This document shows, piece by piece, positions 44,590 through 55,467 of a DNA stretch of 64,000 bases. The stretch covers positions 65,608,593-65,672,592 of the forward strand of contig NC_073744.1 of assembly GCF_029784135.1 (NCBI RefSeq), in the 5' to 3' direction. The position numbers were made by a program, and so were the translations under genes. The notes beneath the pieces were generated by a model. The model saw nothing but the letters and a program-made list of their open reading frames with translations, searched no databases and was not told the DNA's origin. Each line of letters starts with the position of its first letter. The first letter of the stretch is position 1. This DNA is from Toxorhynchites rutilus septentrionalis. Lineage: Eukaryota > Arthropoda > Insecta > Diptera > Culicidae.

Positions 44590-46242
44590 ATTCGTTTGCT
44601 CTTCCGATTCCACAATCACTTCAAGTTTAAAACAACAGAAAAATAAAATATGTAAATTTATCTGCTAACCAAAAACGATACATTTATTTCTTCTCTTCTC
44701 ATTGCTTTCCTTCTTTCGATAAGAAAAAATTCCACTAGACGCCGCCATATATATTTTCCGCGTATCCCCAATTTAATTACAAAACATGAGCTAGATTTAT
44801 TCCAAAATACCTTTGATCGCGTATCCAGTATCACTCGTCGCCAGATGTAGATACCTTCGGGGCTTTATTGTTTCGGGAAAAACGTTTAGAACAACACTTC
44901 ACACTTCAATTAAACAATCTTTATTCTTTTCCGTTTTCCAACACACTCCCTTTACCGTATCCGTTCTTACTCAAAAAGATCCTCTTCCTCTTCTTCTTTT
45001 TCCATCGTAATGGGTGTTCCTATTAGGTTGTCTTGCTTAGTTACACTGCCAATATCATTTTATAAGAATAGATAACTAATACCCTACAGCACTTGTTGTA
45101 CGATTTCTGTATTCGTAGCCTCTTTTGGCCTTGCAGAGTGAGGTGCATCTGCGCTGTTTGTAAGGCCCATTAGAAATTCACTACACCACCGGTAAATTGT
45201 TGTTCTCGAAGGAGATTGTTCAGGAGTTGTTCTCATCAATAAACAATGTTAGGTCAGAATACGATATTCCTCTTTTTCCATTTTCTATACGAATGCTCAG
45301 GTAGTGACACTTAAACCACTGTAGTTTGTGAACAAATAAACGAAATATCATGAAACTTTACACATAAGCTAGCTCATTTTTAGTGGTGCCAACTGTTGAA
45401 AAATTCCGGGACTTGTCTGCCCATGTAGTAATCAATATGGCTTGCAATAGCTTTGTTACGCGGAATCAAAAGTTTCATCGTTTTTTTTTATTCATTCCCG
45501 CTTGGTGTCTGTACATCGGATGAACAGGATCCCGAGATCCCATGTGTAGGTATATTTTATAATTAATGTTTTCGGAATTTTGAAAATAATACTTCACAAT
45601 GCTGCTGATGTTATGGATGCTCTCCAACTTGTTCATCGATTCCACGAATTTTTATAAACAAAATGCAACTATATTTGCAGATTTCCGAAAAGTAGACTAA
45701 TTCGATGCTCCCGATTCGACACAAAACAATAGGATTATATTCCTTTTCATAATGATTACTTCAATTTAGAATTATACTTCTGGTTAATTAGGGAAAATAT
45801 TGAATGACATCGGTCCATTCATTCCACGTAAATTCCCAGCAAATCCAACCTACATAATTACTTGTGGCGTAGTAAACGTATTGCCCTACATTGTATCTCA
45901 TTCTGTGCAGCACACAGAAGCGTGACGCATCCAAATTGGATTTCCTCTGATTTCCGGTTTGCCAGACATTACTCACCTCCCTTTCTCGTCCTGCACCACT
46001 TGAATTTGAATTTCGTTCACTCGCTTTCGTCCCGAAAAACGGTATCAGAATATTAAACCAGCTCCTACAAGCCGAGTGAACGGGAGTACGGAGCTGATTA
46101 ACATGAAATATTATGCATCCGAGATTTCGTTTTTGACGAGAAGAAATATTTGACCCCCTCACTCTTACTTATATTAACTTCGTTGTAGATTTGGATTTCA
46201 ATTCATTCTTCCTGCTTTTTTTCTAATTTCATTTCCACGCAG
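44590..46242. other. End of NPFR intron 1, no element recognised
   Basis: AT-rich flanking DNA, with the GCCGCCATATATA phrase near 44742 as noted for 33.7 kb. The last 60 bases include a pyrimidine-rich tract and the acceptor of exon 2. No other feature supported. Confidence 0.5.
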
Positions 46243-46412
46243 ATTTGCTGCTATGTCTGGTAACGATGCCGCTGACGCTCGTGGAAATCCTTACCAAATA
46301 CTGGCCGATGGGCCGGTTACCCTTCCTGTGTAAATCGATTGGAACGCTGCAAGCGACGAGCATTTTCGTGTCAACCATCTCCATCACGGCCATTGCGTTG
46401 GACCGATATCAA
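46243..46412 (+). CDS. NPFR: Neuropeptide F receptor, coding exon 2
   Basis: Completes Asp87 and encodes residues 88-143. It carries the rest of helix 2 (LLLCLVTMPLTLVEIL), the first extracellular loop with Trp107 in KYWPMG, the helix-3 disulphide Cys116, helix 3 (SIGTLQATSIFVSTISITAI) and the DRY motif at 140-142, which contacts the G protein. Acceptor is TTCCACGCAG, donor CAA|GTAAGT. The exon ends in phase 0, directly after Gln143, and the 59-bp intron that follows is of the usual size for a short dipteran intron. Confidence 0.97.
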
Positions 46413-46471
46413 GTAAGTAGAGTTGCACTGCGGGGGAAAATATTTTCTTATGCTGATTTGTTTTCCTACAG
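46413..46471 (+). other. NPFR: NPFR intron 2 (59 bp)
   Basis: GTAAGT donor at 46413 and TTTTCCTACAG acceptor ending at 46471. Contrast in size with intron 1: 59 versus 26897 bp. Confidence 0.92.
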
Positions 46472-47251
46472 GTGATTGTCTATCCAACTCGGGACAGCCT
46501 CCAGCTGATGGGTGCTGTTATGATACTGACCGGAATTTGGATCATATCATTGGTGCTTGCATCGCCGATGTTTATCACGAGACGGTTGATTCACTACGAT
46601 GTAAATATGCCCAGCCTTGGGATTGACTACATCTCCTATTGCGTGGAGGACTGGCCAATAGCACACGGCCGAATTTATTACTCGGTGTTTACGCTTTGCG
46701 TCCAGTACTTGCTGCCCATCGTGATAGTATCGATAGCATATCTACGAATTTACCTCAAGTTGAAACACCGACTCGTGGTGACAACCACGGCGTTCAGTTC
46801 CGGCGTGAACTCGAGTAGCAAACCGCCCCGGGAACGGGAACGAGGCCGGCGGATGCAGCGGACCAACTATTTGCTGATTAGTATAGCCCTAATCTTCGGA
46901 ATCTCGTGGCTTCCGTTGAATCTGTTCAATTTGTTCGCCGATCTGTTCCTGGATGGAATAACGCAGGAGATAATGGTTGCGTACGCCATCTGCCACATGA
47001 TGGGCATGAGTTCGGCCTGCTCTAATCCACTTCTGTACGGCTGGCTGAACGATAACTTTCGCAAAGAATTTAACGAACTTCTCTGCCGGAAGGACTCGAG
47101 CACGGTCACTTCAAATGGAACCGGAAAAACCAACTCGCGAAAGGTTCGAACTACGGCAGCTGCTCCGGAAGTAACGCAGGTGGGCGACAACTGTCGAACG
47201 ACAGTAGTAGACTCGGGCGACCAAACCGAACTTACCGAGTTAATGCCGTGA
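46472..47251 (+). CDS. NPFR: Neuropeptide F receptor, coding exon 3
   Basis: Encodes residues 144-402 and the TGA stop at 47249. It begins VIVYPTRDSL directly after DRYQ. Helix 4 is about 154-175; Cys200 in ISYCVEDWP pairs with Cys116; helix 5 is about 212-237; the third inner loop is basic (KPPRERERGRRMQR). Helix 6 has SWLP at 288-291, where Ser replaces the Cys common at that position. Helix 7 holds SNPLLYGW, the NPxxY motif at 328-332, then the FRKEF helix 8 and Cys348, a likely palmitoylation site. The polar tail ends TELTELMP. Every hallmark of a working class A receptor is present. Strong likeness to insect NPF receptors, especially in helices 2, 3 and 7, supports the name. Confidence 0.97.
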   Translation: MIVYPTRDSLQLMGAVMILTGIWIISLVLASPMFITRRLIHYDVNMPSLGIDYISYCVEDWPIAHGRIYYSVFTLCVQYLLPIVIVSIAYLRIYLKLKHRLVVTTTAFSSGVNSSSKPPRERERGRRMQRTNYLLISIALIFGISWLPLNLFNLFADLFLDGITQEIMVAYAICHMMGMSSACSNPLLYGWLNDNFRKEFNELLCRKDSSTVTSNGTGKTNSRKVRTTAAAPEVTQVGDNCRTTVVDSGDQTELTELMP

Positions 47252-49277
47252 TATCGTACGTTTCCCCCGTTTTCTATCGAGGTGTGCAATATTGCTATAA
47301 CTGAAGATAAAGGAATAGTGAAATTTAAAAAAAGACACACGCACACACGTAACCATCTAACGCAAGCATTGTTCTGTACACAAACTTGGTAATGGCTCAT
47401 CATACACAGCGCGTTTGATGAGGTGATAAATCTGGTACACCTGTGTCTTCAGTAGCGATCTGTATACTCTTCCTGTGTAGATTTCTCCCAATACAGTATG
47501 CGTCAGAAAAAATTAAACTCTAACCTTTCAATTTATTTTGCATCGAGCTCAGCACTTTCTTTTCATCTTTAACCCATTAACGGGTACTGGCAACTATATT
47601 GCCACCAACAAAAAATACTCCTTTGCAGCACTTGGAATGTTGTTTCAATGTTTTACTTAGCCAGAACTTCCTAAAGGTATCTGGCAATACTCCATTGTTT
47701 TCGGCTGCTGAAAATGTACGATATTAACCCTTTTAGGTCGTTTGTCTGCTCTCAGCCACCACATCAAGAAACCATACCAAATACTTTATTCAGCGATGTA
47801 ATAGTTTACATTTTTTGTAAACGTATTATAATGTCTAGTGAACTTTTTTACAAATGTATACGGAGTTTCTATGAATAATAGGTAGCGGTACCCGGTATAA
47901 ACAAAATATTATTAGCGTGGAGAGATAAGAGGATCTCTTTCAAGGTAAATTAATTCGACCGCAAAGGGTTAATATGGGAGTAATTTTTGTGTAACAAAAC
48001 CACGATTTTAGAGCGCCGGCAGAAAATTCTGTTCAAATTCGTTGAAAATGCAACAAGTTGAAAAGTTTTTCACTATAAACGTACTAATTAGGATCTACTG
48101 TGTAAGATGATGCACTTCTTTCAATAAAATAAATGGTGTGTTTGATGAAAAGTTAAAATTTTATTTTTTTTTTCTTTGAAAACAAAACAGATTTTTCCGC
48201 TGGCCTAGAAATATTGTTTCGATTTTTGCATAACCAAAGGCGCAATAAAGTGAATTTTTGGGGTTAACGGGCAGTGGCAACTATATTGTCACCAATTTTT
48301 TCATCTGTTTCAACAGTTAACATTTTTTCAAAGGTAAATATGTGTTCTTCCTCATGTAAGGATTATGGTCTCTGAAGTTGAAGTCGATCCCTTGCCTAGT
48401 TCTCACGGACCGTTCAAGGGTTAAGGAGGGATGTCGCATCCGAGTTTTTGGTACATTCGAGTAAATGTGCTTCGGGTAAATGTGTTCCGGGTGAATGTGA
48501 CACAACTATTTATCTATATAAATAAAAAAGTAAGACCAAATGTGTTGCTAAGCGCGAAACCCGAAGAAGGAATCATCCGATTTGAGCCATCTTTATTTTG
48601 ATGTATATGTCTCTGTCCGTATTTCTATGTTATGGAGAGAAAAATCGGAAAATTTTCGGAAAACTCTGGAGGAAGTTCAGAAAATTCGGTAAATTGAATA
48701 CCCATAATTTCGAAAATGACATCATGATTGGCGTTGTTAGTGCATTCGATGTTTGCGCTAACGAAATTGATTTTTGTTTGAAGGTGGAAATTGATTTTCA
48801 GACGGAATAACGCATTCCTATCTATACAAATAAAAAAGGAAGGCTAAATGTGTTGCTAATCGCAAAATCCGAAGAAGGAAAGGTCCGTTTTGAGCCGTCT
48901 TCATTTTGTTGTATTTGTTGTATTCTGCCCATAGAACAATGTAATGATAAGAAAAAGTTTAGAAATTTGTTCAAAAGAATTCTTAGCAAAACAATAATTT
49001 TGGGCGGTACGAAGCTAGTTAGGACATAAACAGGTGTATGATCAACAACTTATGGCAAAACTGTTGGAATGAAGCCGGTCGTTGAATCATCTAACCCAAC
49101 TGTATTATATTTTACATCGTAAATGGTATTTATAATTTCCCAATGAGCATCGGAATGAAAAACGAATCGTTGAAATCAATTGCGTTTGACTAGTTCTCCA
49201 GACATTATCCATTTCAGCAAAGTTCGATAAACCGCCCTTAGTCGTATGCCCGCCCAGCAGCAGTATGTAGGCGAAAT
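47252..49277. other. NPFR 3' flank with short repeats
   Basis: The 3' UTR presumably begins at 47252; a candidate AATAAA lies at 48124 but the polyadenylation site is not established. The phrase TTAACGGGTACTGGCAACTATATTGCCACC at 47577 is repeated, diverged, at about 48261 in the same orientation. Two direct copies of a phrase TATCTATA(T/C)AAATAAAAAAG with AATGTGTTGCTAA and CGAAGAAGGAA lie at about 48511-48620 and 48824-48910, similar to termini of interspersed insect repeats. No gene seen. Confidence 0.5.
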
Positions 49278-49721
49278 CAGGGTAAAACCGACACCCTAAG
49301 GATTCCCACATATTTCAAAGACCTCCCATGTTTCTTCGACTTCAAATCGTTGCAGAACCTCTCTTCAATCATTCATTTACAGTTCTACAGTATCTGTGGA
49401 TATATTTTCGAGAAAATCTCGAATTTTGATAGAATACAAAAATTGATGTTTTTGGGTGAAATAAATGGAAGTGCGGGTGAGATCGACAGGGTAAAAATCG
49501 ATATCTTTAGAGAAATGTATGTAAATTTGTTACAATAAGCAGGTGATTCACAAATTTATGATCCTTGTCCGTAATAAACACAAGAGTTTTGGACCCAGCT
49601 TGGGTAAGCATACACGGGAGATGTGCCGATGAGCGTTGAAGCTCTTCCAGACTTTTCTATTCACATGCCCTGTTGAACGTTGGTATTGCTGTTTTATCAG
49701 TCAGGTGTCGGTTTTACCCTG
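49278..49721. repeat. Inverted 18-bp repeats, possible MITE
   Basis: CAGGGTAAAACCGACACC at 49278-49295 recurs exactly, inverted, at 49704-49721. The interval is 444 bp and non-coding. No clear target duplication was recognised outside the repeats. Confidence 0.5.
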
Positions 49722-50728
49722 ACTGAATGTGACGGTGTTACCCCGAATCAGTGTTGAAAAAATAGTCTTCACTAAGCTCAAATGCATAGATTTTCGGGCT
49801 AGGTTGCATCGAAAACCTGTATACTCCAAACGAAAATCAAAATGACAGATCCAGACAGCCAGTGAATATGAGCAAATGAACTTTCGTTCTTCAATATGTT
49901 TTGAAGGCTATTTTTTCACCCAGTGTCATTTTCATATTGATAATTCGAGACGTCAGAATTGAATCTCATTTTAGCTAAATGAATATCAGCTGTTCTTTAC
50001 TTTTAACCTGAGGCTGCGGATCGTTCGAAGTTCGAACTTTTATTGTATTGATGCTTGCAATACAACAAATACAGCGTTTAGGGATCGTTCGCGGTTTTTT
50101 GCTTGTCTCTATCCAAATGTTTTATGAGCCCGTGCTGCTCTGCAACTGCCGGATGCCGTGTTTGGAAAATTCACTGCCAGAACGAATATCATTTCGAATG
50201 TGATGAATATCAATTTGTTGCTTTTGATATTTGAAGTATAAATAACAGCGAAGTTATGAACTCCACTCAATGCCGCATTCATTATAGCAAATTATAATTA
50301 TATATTATAGCAAATTTGTTCATGCATCAGCGATATGAACAAAATGAACTCGTTTGTTATTGTCATCAATATAATGAGGGAAGTGTGTTTCAAGCTGAAA
50401 ATAAGTCATTACACTGGAATAAAATCATATTCGTTACTCGTGAATATTTGTTGATATTCTAAGACACTGCCCGAATAGACTCGAAGTTTCAAAACAATAT
50501 TGTCAATAATCGATAAGCAACAAAACCACCTACCGTCTCACAAAATACATTGAACAATGATCAAAGATGAATTAGGGTTACATAAGTGTCGAATTTTCCG
50601 ACTAAAACACTTAAATTCCCCTAGCGAAATTTTACACGGATTAGTTCTTGTTGGCTGAACCGGTTTTGTTGTTTGTTTTGACAGTAAAGCGACTTCCGCA
50701 GCTGTAGGGTGACTCGAAGCGTAAAAAA
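49722..50728. other. Intergenic, no feature seen
   Basis: No convincing gene or element ends. A TATAATTATATATTATA stretch is at about 50294-50310. Confidence 0.45.
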
Positions 50729-51007
50729 GTCACAGGAGGGTTGTGTCCGAGACACGACCGCATAGTTGACGTAGGATTCCGTTAGGCTATCTGTTGATGC
50801 GAATTTAAATTGGACTAACAAAACCTAATCTTATATGTAGAGCATATGGAAAATCGCTTTCTAATATTTTCTAATATTTCTTCACTTTTCCAATTTTTCT
50901 CATTGTATAAACTTTCTTTGGGTGAGAATGAACACAACAAAACAGACAGCCTAGACCTTGGTTTTTATTTATGAAAATTGAAATAAATCGTTTCAAGTAT
51001 CAAGTTC

Positions 51008-51080
51008 TCGTGTGTTATTGTTTCTATATCCTTATACCCTCCTTTCCTTCCTTTGCGGGTAATTCGTCCCCTTGCTCTAC
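51008..51080 (+). mobile_element. Fragment of retrotransposon 3' UTR
   Basis: CCTTATACCCTCCTTTCCTT and GCGGGTAATTCGTCCCCTTG match 13815-13862 of retrotransposon copy 1 almost perfectly. No coding or tail part is present. It is absent from the sister repeat at 62.3 kb, so it is a later addition. Confidence 0.7.
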
Positions 51081-51473
51081 ACTTACACTTGTGCTAAATT
51101 TTTCACAATACACGATCGGAATTTAACGAAGCAACCAACATTAAAGTTCCAAATTTAAATTTTATTTGCTAGAATTAATCGTATCACTCACCCTACTTGC
51201 AATACAAAAGTGCCCCCGACTTGCATATATTTGCAATGCCGATTTCCCCCAGGCAGCTTGGTTTTGATGTCTCTGTTAGGGAACACATTTCGGTGGGAGC
51301 AAAAGCTCCCCCTACTTTTATGTATTTGCAATGCCGATTTCCCCTAGCCAGCTTGGTTTTGATGTCTCTGTTAGGGACCCGCCGCATGTGTCGTCAATTT
51401 CGACCAATCAGAAGTTGGTATTTCCGTTAGGGTAGGGGTTGAGATTTTTCAATTGTTCGATAGTTAGTTTCAT

Positions 51474-51791
51474 CTTCTTATTCTTCTTCTTTAATGGCAC
51501 TAACGTTCCTAGAGGAACTTCGCCGTCTCAACGTAGTATTACTTGCGTCATTTTTATTAGTACTTAGTTGAGATTTCTATGCCAAATGACACGCCTTGAA
51601 TGCATTCTGAGTGGCAAGCTCTAGAATACGCGTGATCACAGTGCAAGTCGGAGGAAATTCGTTTGACGACAGGGTTAATTAATATAAAATAAAATTAAAT
51701 AATATTCCCCCGACCAGAACGGGAATCGAACCCGAACACCCGGCGTGTTAGTTATGACGCTAACCACTCGGCCAAGGGAGCACTTTTACAC
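51474..51791 (-). mobile_element. tRNA-derived SINE (Feilai/Twin-like)
   Basis: On the - strand the head reads TTGGCCGAGTGGTTAGCGTC (A box) and GGGTTCGATTCCCGTTC (B box), the RNA polymerase III promoter, followed by an AT-rich body and the tail ACGTTGAGACGGCGAAGTTC, CTCTAGGAACGTTAGTGCCA and AAGAAGAAGAA. That tail is characteristic of mosquito SINEs of the Feilai/Twin type. A perfect 12-bp target duplication AGTTAGTTTCAT is at 51462-51473 and 51792-51803. The empty site is preserved, diverged, near 63075-63092. About 318 bp. Confidence 0.92.
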
Positions 51792-52324
51792 AGTTAGTTT
51801 CATGACATATATTATTTTCTTCAATATGAAAAATTTTTATGGAGTGCCGAAATCGATTGAAGCAAAAATTTCATCAATCCATCATCGAATGACTGAGCAA
51901 TAAGCGTTTGAAATTGGACAATTTTCACGATATACTCAATTTTCGATTTTCAATTTGTACCCCAATATGTTCCCGAAAGACGTAATCCTACGTCAAAATG
52001 GCAAATGTGTACAGAGGACATCAGAAAATTTGCAATAAATTGATTCTAACTGGCAAAATCAGGGGTGTGAACAGTCAGAAGTGCAACGAAGTACTTCAAA
52101 ATCTTTTACTGCTGATTTGAAACAAAAACAATATGATAATTGGGTAATTTGGCATCGATTCATAAAATCCGGTCAAGGTCATGGCATGGTTTAATGAATA
52201 GGGGAATCAGATTCTAGACTGGTCAGCTTGTTTACCAAATCAAAACCCTGTCAGGAACTCACGAGGAGTGATCGGACGAATAGTAGATGCAGCTTACAAG
52301 TAGTATGAGTGATTTGAAAAGCTT

Positions 52325-53730
52325 AAACGAACATATCCTCTGCGTAAATCGAGATACACTCTACAACATGGCGAGACCTGGTCGAAAGCACCCCGAACGG
52401 GTTATTTGAACTGATTGAGAACTAAAGATGACCTACGAATAAGAAACTTATTGTAATTCATGTTAAATTGCATTAATTTCGTAATTTCATTTATCATTAT
52501 CATTAGATAAACAATTGAATAACTGTAAAAAGTTAAGCTTTATCTAAACGCCCTAATTGCCTCATTTTGATTGGCCCGATCTACGGTTTCCCTAACACAG
52601 CCATCAAGACCAAGTAGCCTTGGGGAAATCGGCATTGCAAATACATGAAAGTATGGGGACTTTTGTTCTCACCGAAATGTATTCCCTAACACAGACTACA
52701 AAACTAAACAGCGTTCTTTTGTACTCGCTTACCTTTGTGCAAACTAGAATATGTTTCCTTAAAAGGGTCTTCCGGGGGTACTTCTGCACTCGCATGTTTT
52801 TTTTAGCACTCCCAAAATTGTTTTCCTAACACGTATTACAAAAGCGTGGTGTTCGTATACCACGCTTTGGCTCGGTTATTCAAGATTGCATTGAAGGATA
52901 TGCCTTCATATCTTCTGCTCACTGAATTCCTACGTATACCATTTGATGATTACGCAAGATGTTGATAACCAATTGATTAAACAATATGCGTTCGACATAC
53001 ATGTCAAAATCGAAACTGAGTGCCTGAAGAACAAATTAAGCAAATTCGCGGTTCGAGAAATACGTACACTTGAGAGATGCAAACTTCAGAAGGAAACGTA
53101 AAATAAAATAATCGTTTGATAATTCTTCCGTTCACATATTTTGTCCTAGGCATCATACCAAACGTAGAAGGACTGTCATTAAATTTACTTGTAACAAAGA
53201 ACATAATCTATCACAATGCATGAATTGACATTCTATGGATTTATACAATATTTTTAAAGCAAACATATTGAATTCAATTGAATTCGAGAATGTTCCATTC
53301 AATAAAAAATTTAATCAATACAAATGAATGATTACTACCCTAAGGTAGTCCCACGACAACCTCGCGGTTATATCATAGATATAACCCACCCATTTTTTCC
53401 ATCTGATTCTATAGTTAAGAAACACTGGAATTTTAGTTTTTTTTTTAATGTTTCGTGCCTGGACACAACAAATTGAAATGACAAGTCTTATAAATGAAGA
53501 TAGTTATTGTATTCTACAATATATACTTCACTTCACTGGAAACTAGTTATGAAACGCAGTGTATGACAATGGAAATTGTGATTTTAGGTAGATTCCATCA
53601 CAAGTACCAAGTTTCAATAAAAAGAGAGGGGCGAGTCAGCGGTCGACTGACTTGGCGTGGAATGATAAAATACACATATATGAATTTAACTCGTTTGAAA
53701 GAAATCTTCCACTACAAGTCTTGGAACTAA
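52325..53730. repeat. Second copy of the 3.9-5.4 kb dispersed repeat, and associated DNA
   Basis: Matches the flanks of the pogo-type MITE at 4.1 kb without containing that MITE. Around 53340-53395 a sequence in reverse (GGGTGGGTTATATCTATGAT read on the - strand) resembles the left end of copies 6 and 10 of the palindrome-ended repeats. At 52570-52800 occurs a reverse copy of the minisatellite-like phrase of 51.2 kb (CTAACACAG, AAATCGGCATTGCAAATACA). Confidence 0.55.
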
Positions 53731-54141
53731 ATTGACACAATAGGTCGTATGAATAAAAAAAAATTATTTACTTATTCTGCCCGTTTCCAAGTAAAGTAAA
53801 CTTTCCTAGTATTTACTTGAATCCGTATGAATAAAAGTTTACTTTACTAATTTGATTTTCGAATTCGAACATAGTTTTTACTTTGTCAAACTTCTATCAA
53901 CTGATTGTTTAGGTTTCGTTTCAAAACGTTTTTTTTGGACAAAGCGTGAATTCGCGATGAAAAAGACGGGTGGGTAATGTCGGGGACATAACCGGAGTGA
54001 CGTAGGACTATACAAAGGGGACAGCTTTTGTTAAATATATATTTTAAATATATTGTTTTATTTTCTTCACCTACGTGAATACCTACCTATCTACCTGAAA
54101 AATGGATTAGTTTACTGTTTACTCTTTATGAATATGTTGAT

Positions 54142-54157
54142 GGTTCTGAAAAGAACC
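54142..54157 (-). terminator. Histone-type 3' stem-loop (- strand)
   Basis: Read on the - strand: AAAGGTTCTTTTCAGAACCA. A perfect 6-bp stem GGTTCT/AGAACC with the TTTC loop, the layout of the 3' end of replication-dependent histone mRNAs bound by SLBP. Its matching coding part is not identified. Confidence 0.65.
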
Positions 54158-54732
54158 TTTGGTGTTGTGTTTTTGTTATCACTCGATATTCCCATCTTGT
54201 TCGGCTAAACCTTCCTGTTTAGCGATTTGTTGTCACTCGCCACAGCTTTCACAGTTGGAAAATTTCTTCCCATCCAGCTTGTGACATATTTTACAGTAAA
54301 TTACATTCAATGGCACGTCGCATTACCACCACTCAGTGCCGGATTGGAGGTAATTTTAACCTGTAATTGAACATTTGCGATGACAGTGGTACAGTGTCGA
54401 CTTTCAATGTGGGGTCATAATTTGGATCTCTATGTTTACAAAAATGTCCAACTAAATAAGTCGCATTACATGTCCGTCCAATTAGCTAAATGTCGAAATA
54501 ATTGTAGATTACTGTACTTTAAATCTGGAAACAATTTAAGAATTGGTGAAAATTGAATAATCAGGAAAGTCCCCAACTATCAATAAACTCAGAACAACTG
54601 CCAAATTCACATACTCATCAGATCCTGGCAAACAAATTATGAAAACATCAATTTGTGTTTTATTATTATTTTGGATAATGTTTTAGAAAGCATTGAACTT
54701 TATTTCCTAAACTCTTTTTTGGAAGGTTTAAT

Positions 54733-55220
54733 GGCCCTGAAAAGCGCCTTGTTTTATGGAATGGTTCCAATTTAGAAAACTTAGTACTCGTGGTTTTGAA
54801 AAAAACCATTTCGAACGCCCTCGATGCCGCCTTGTTCTGGATTTGCCACCAAAGCAGTTTGTATAAAGAACAAACTTTTTTCTTCTGCTACCTGATGCCG
54901 TTTTGCGATTGCGTTTGCCACTCGCCATTCGCTGCAACTGCCTGTTGTCTTGATGTCCGCCGAACCGAATGTGTTCTGTTCCGAATGCAGGTTTTCTTAT
55001 CGTCGCGAGCAGCTTTGCCAGCTAACTCGATCACTCCGGCGGCCGAAACTATATAACGCCGGCTAGGTGGACTGGTACACAGGTACTAACGCGCTCGACC
55101 TAGCTACCTTTTCCGGTGCAATTGGCGGATACACCTACGGGAAATTGCAGACCACCACGGTTCGAGCGGGATTTTGCCTTTTCCTTCTCTTTTCCTCCTT
55201 TGTTGAGTACACGATGCCGA
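54733..55220 (-). pseudogene. Histone H2A pseudogene 1
   Basis: Read on the - strand from about 55220: GKAKSRSNRGGLQFPVG (H2A residues after the acidic-free leader), then with frame losses RVSTCVPVHLAGVI, and IELAGKAARDDKKTCI, which match the H2A fold from the start of helix 1 through helix 3. The normal ATG context is lost (CGTGTACTCAACAAAGGAGG). At least three indels and stops break the frame. After the coding part, about 300 bases later, lies GGCGCTTTTCAGGGCC (54733-54748), a histone mRNA stem-loop with one mispaired base. The order and orientation are those of a histone gene. It cannot make H2A. Confidence 0.8.
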
Positions 55221-55279
55221 TGCCGTACAACCACACGGGTTTACGGTTTGAAAGAAAATAAGATATTTTTTTGGGGTCC

Positions 55280-55292
55280 GCGTGTTTTATAC
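55280..55292 (-). promoter_or_regulatory. TATA-like box upstream of H2A pseudogene 1
   Basis: On the - strand the sequence CTAGAGTATAAAACACGCGG lies about 65-80 bases upstream of where the H2A coding region starts, the place of a TATA box in insect histone genes. A very similar CTAGAGTATAAAC is at about 37190 and 61450 in the long-form repeats. Confidence 0.45.
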
Positions 55293-55451
55293 TCTAGCGG
55301 TACACACTCACAGGATAGAGACAAATCGGCAGACTCAGCCAGAGGGGCGAGTCCAACGAGACGAACGAATGAGCGTTAAAAGGGAGCGATGGCAAAAAAA
55401 TACATTCATTACGATTTGTTCGCTCGTTGGATTCACATACAGGCTAAAAAA

Positions 55452-55467
55452 GGTCCTTTTCAGGATC
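55452..55467 (+). terminator. Histone-type 3' stem-loop (+ strand)
   Basis: GGTCCTTTTCAGGATC forms a 6-bp stem (one G-T pair) with the TTTC loop; it is followed by ACAAAAAGTCTAAAGAG, which resembles the purine-rich downstream element that pairs with U7 snRNA. The gene it served is not recognisable upstream. Confidence 0.65.

Larger units (their letters stand above)
19346..46242 (+). other. NPFR: NPFR intron 1 (26.9 kb, filled with transposons)
   Basis: Donor GTAAGT at 19346 and acceptor CCACGCAG at 46242 are both strong, and joining them restores codon GAT (Asp87), the conserved sodium-pocket Asp of helix 2. At least eight recognisable mobile elements lie inside, including full-length copia and two kinds of non-LTR elements, all recent enough to identify. 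Most of the visible retrotransposons are in the sense orientation of the gene, which is unusual for intronic insertions. Confidence 0.9.
50731..51994 (+). repeat. Palindrome-ended repeat, copy 5
   Basis: Starts after an A-run with CACAGGAGGGTTGTGTCCGA, has GTTGACGTAGGATTCCG subterminally and ends in GACGTAATCCTACGTC at 51979-51994, followed by AAAA. Its interior aligns with 62322-63996. It has itself received a SINE (51474-51791) and a short retrotransposon 3' UTR piece (about 51010-51080). Two tandem units with CAGCTTGGTTTTGATGTCTC and TTTGCAATGCCGATTTCCCC lie at 51225-51385. At about 51396-51420 the phrase TTCGACCAATCAGAAG contains a CCAAT-type box similar to those of insect histone promoters. 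Confidence 0.8.

Noticed and set aside
45788..46162. 124-codon - strand open frame near exon 2
   Set aside because: Lies antisense in the intron end with no recognisable domain; low-complexity origin likely.
46867..47403. 178-codon - strand open frame over NPFR exon 3
   Set aside because: It is the antisense shadow of a strongly supported coding exon.
48510..48920. A Helitron end pair
   Set aside because: The two direct copies of the TATCTATA-AAATAAAAAAG phrase look like known repeat termini, but no hairpin plus CTRR end was found to confirm a Helitron.
51710..51786. A tRNA gene on the - strand
   Set aside because: A and B boxes are good, but the sequence runs on into an AT-rich body and a mosquito SINE tail with a 12-bp target duplication; it is the head of a SINE.
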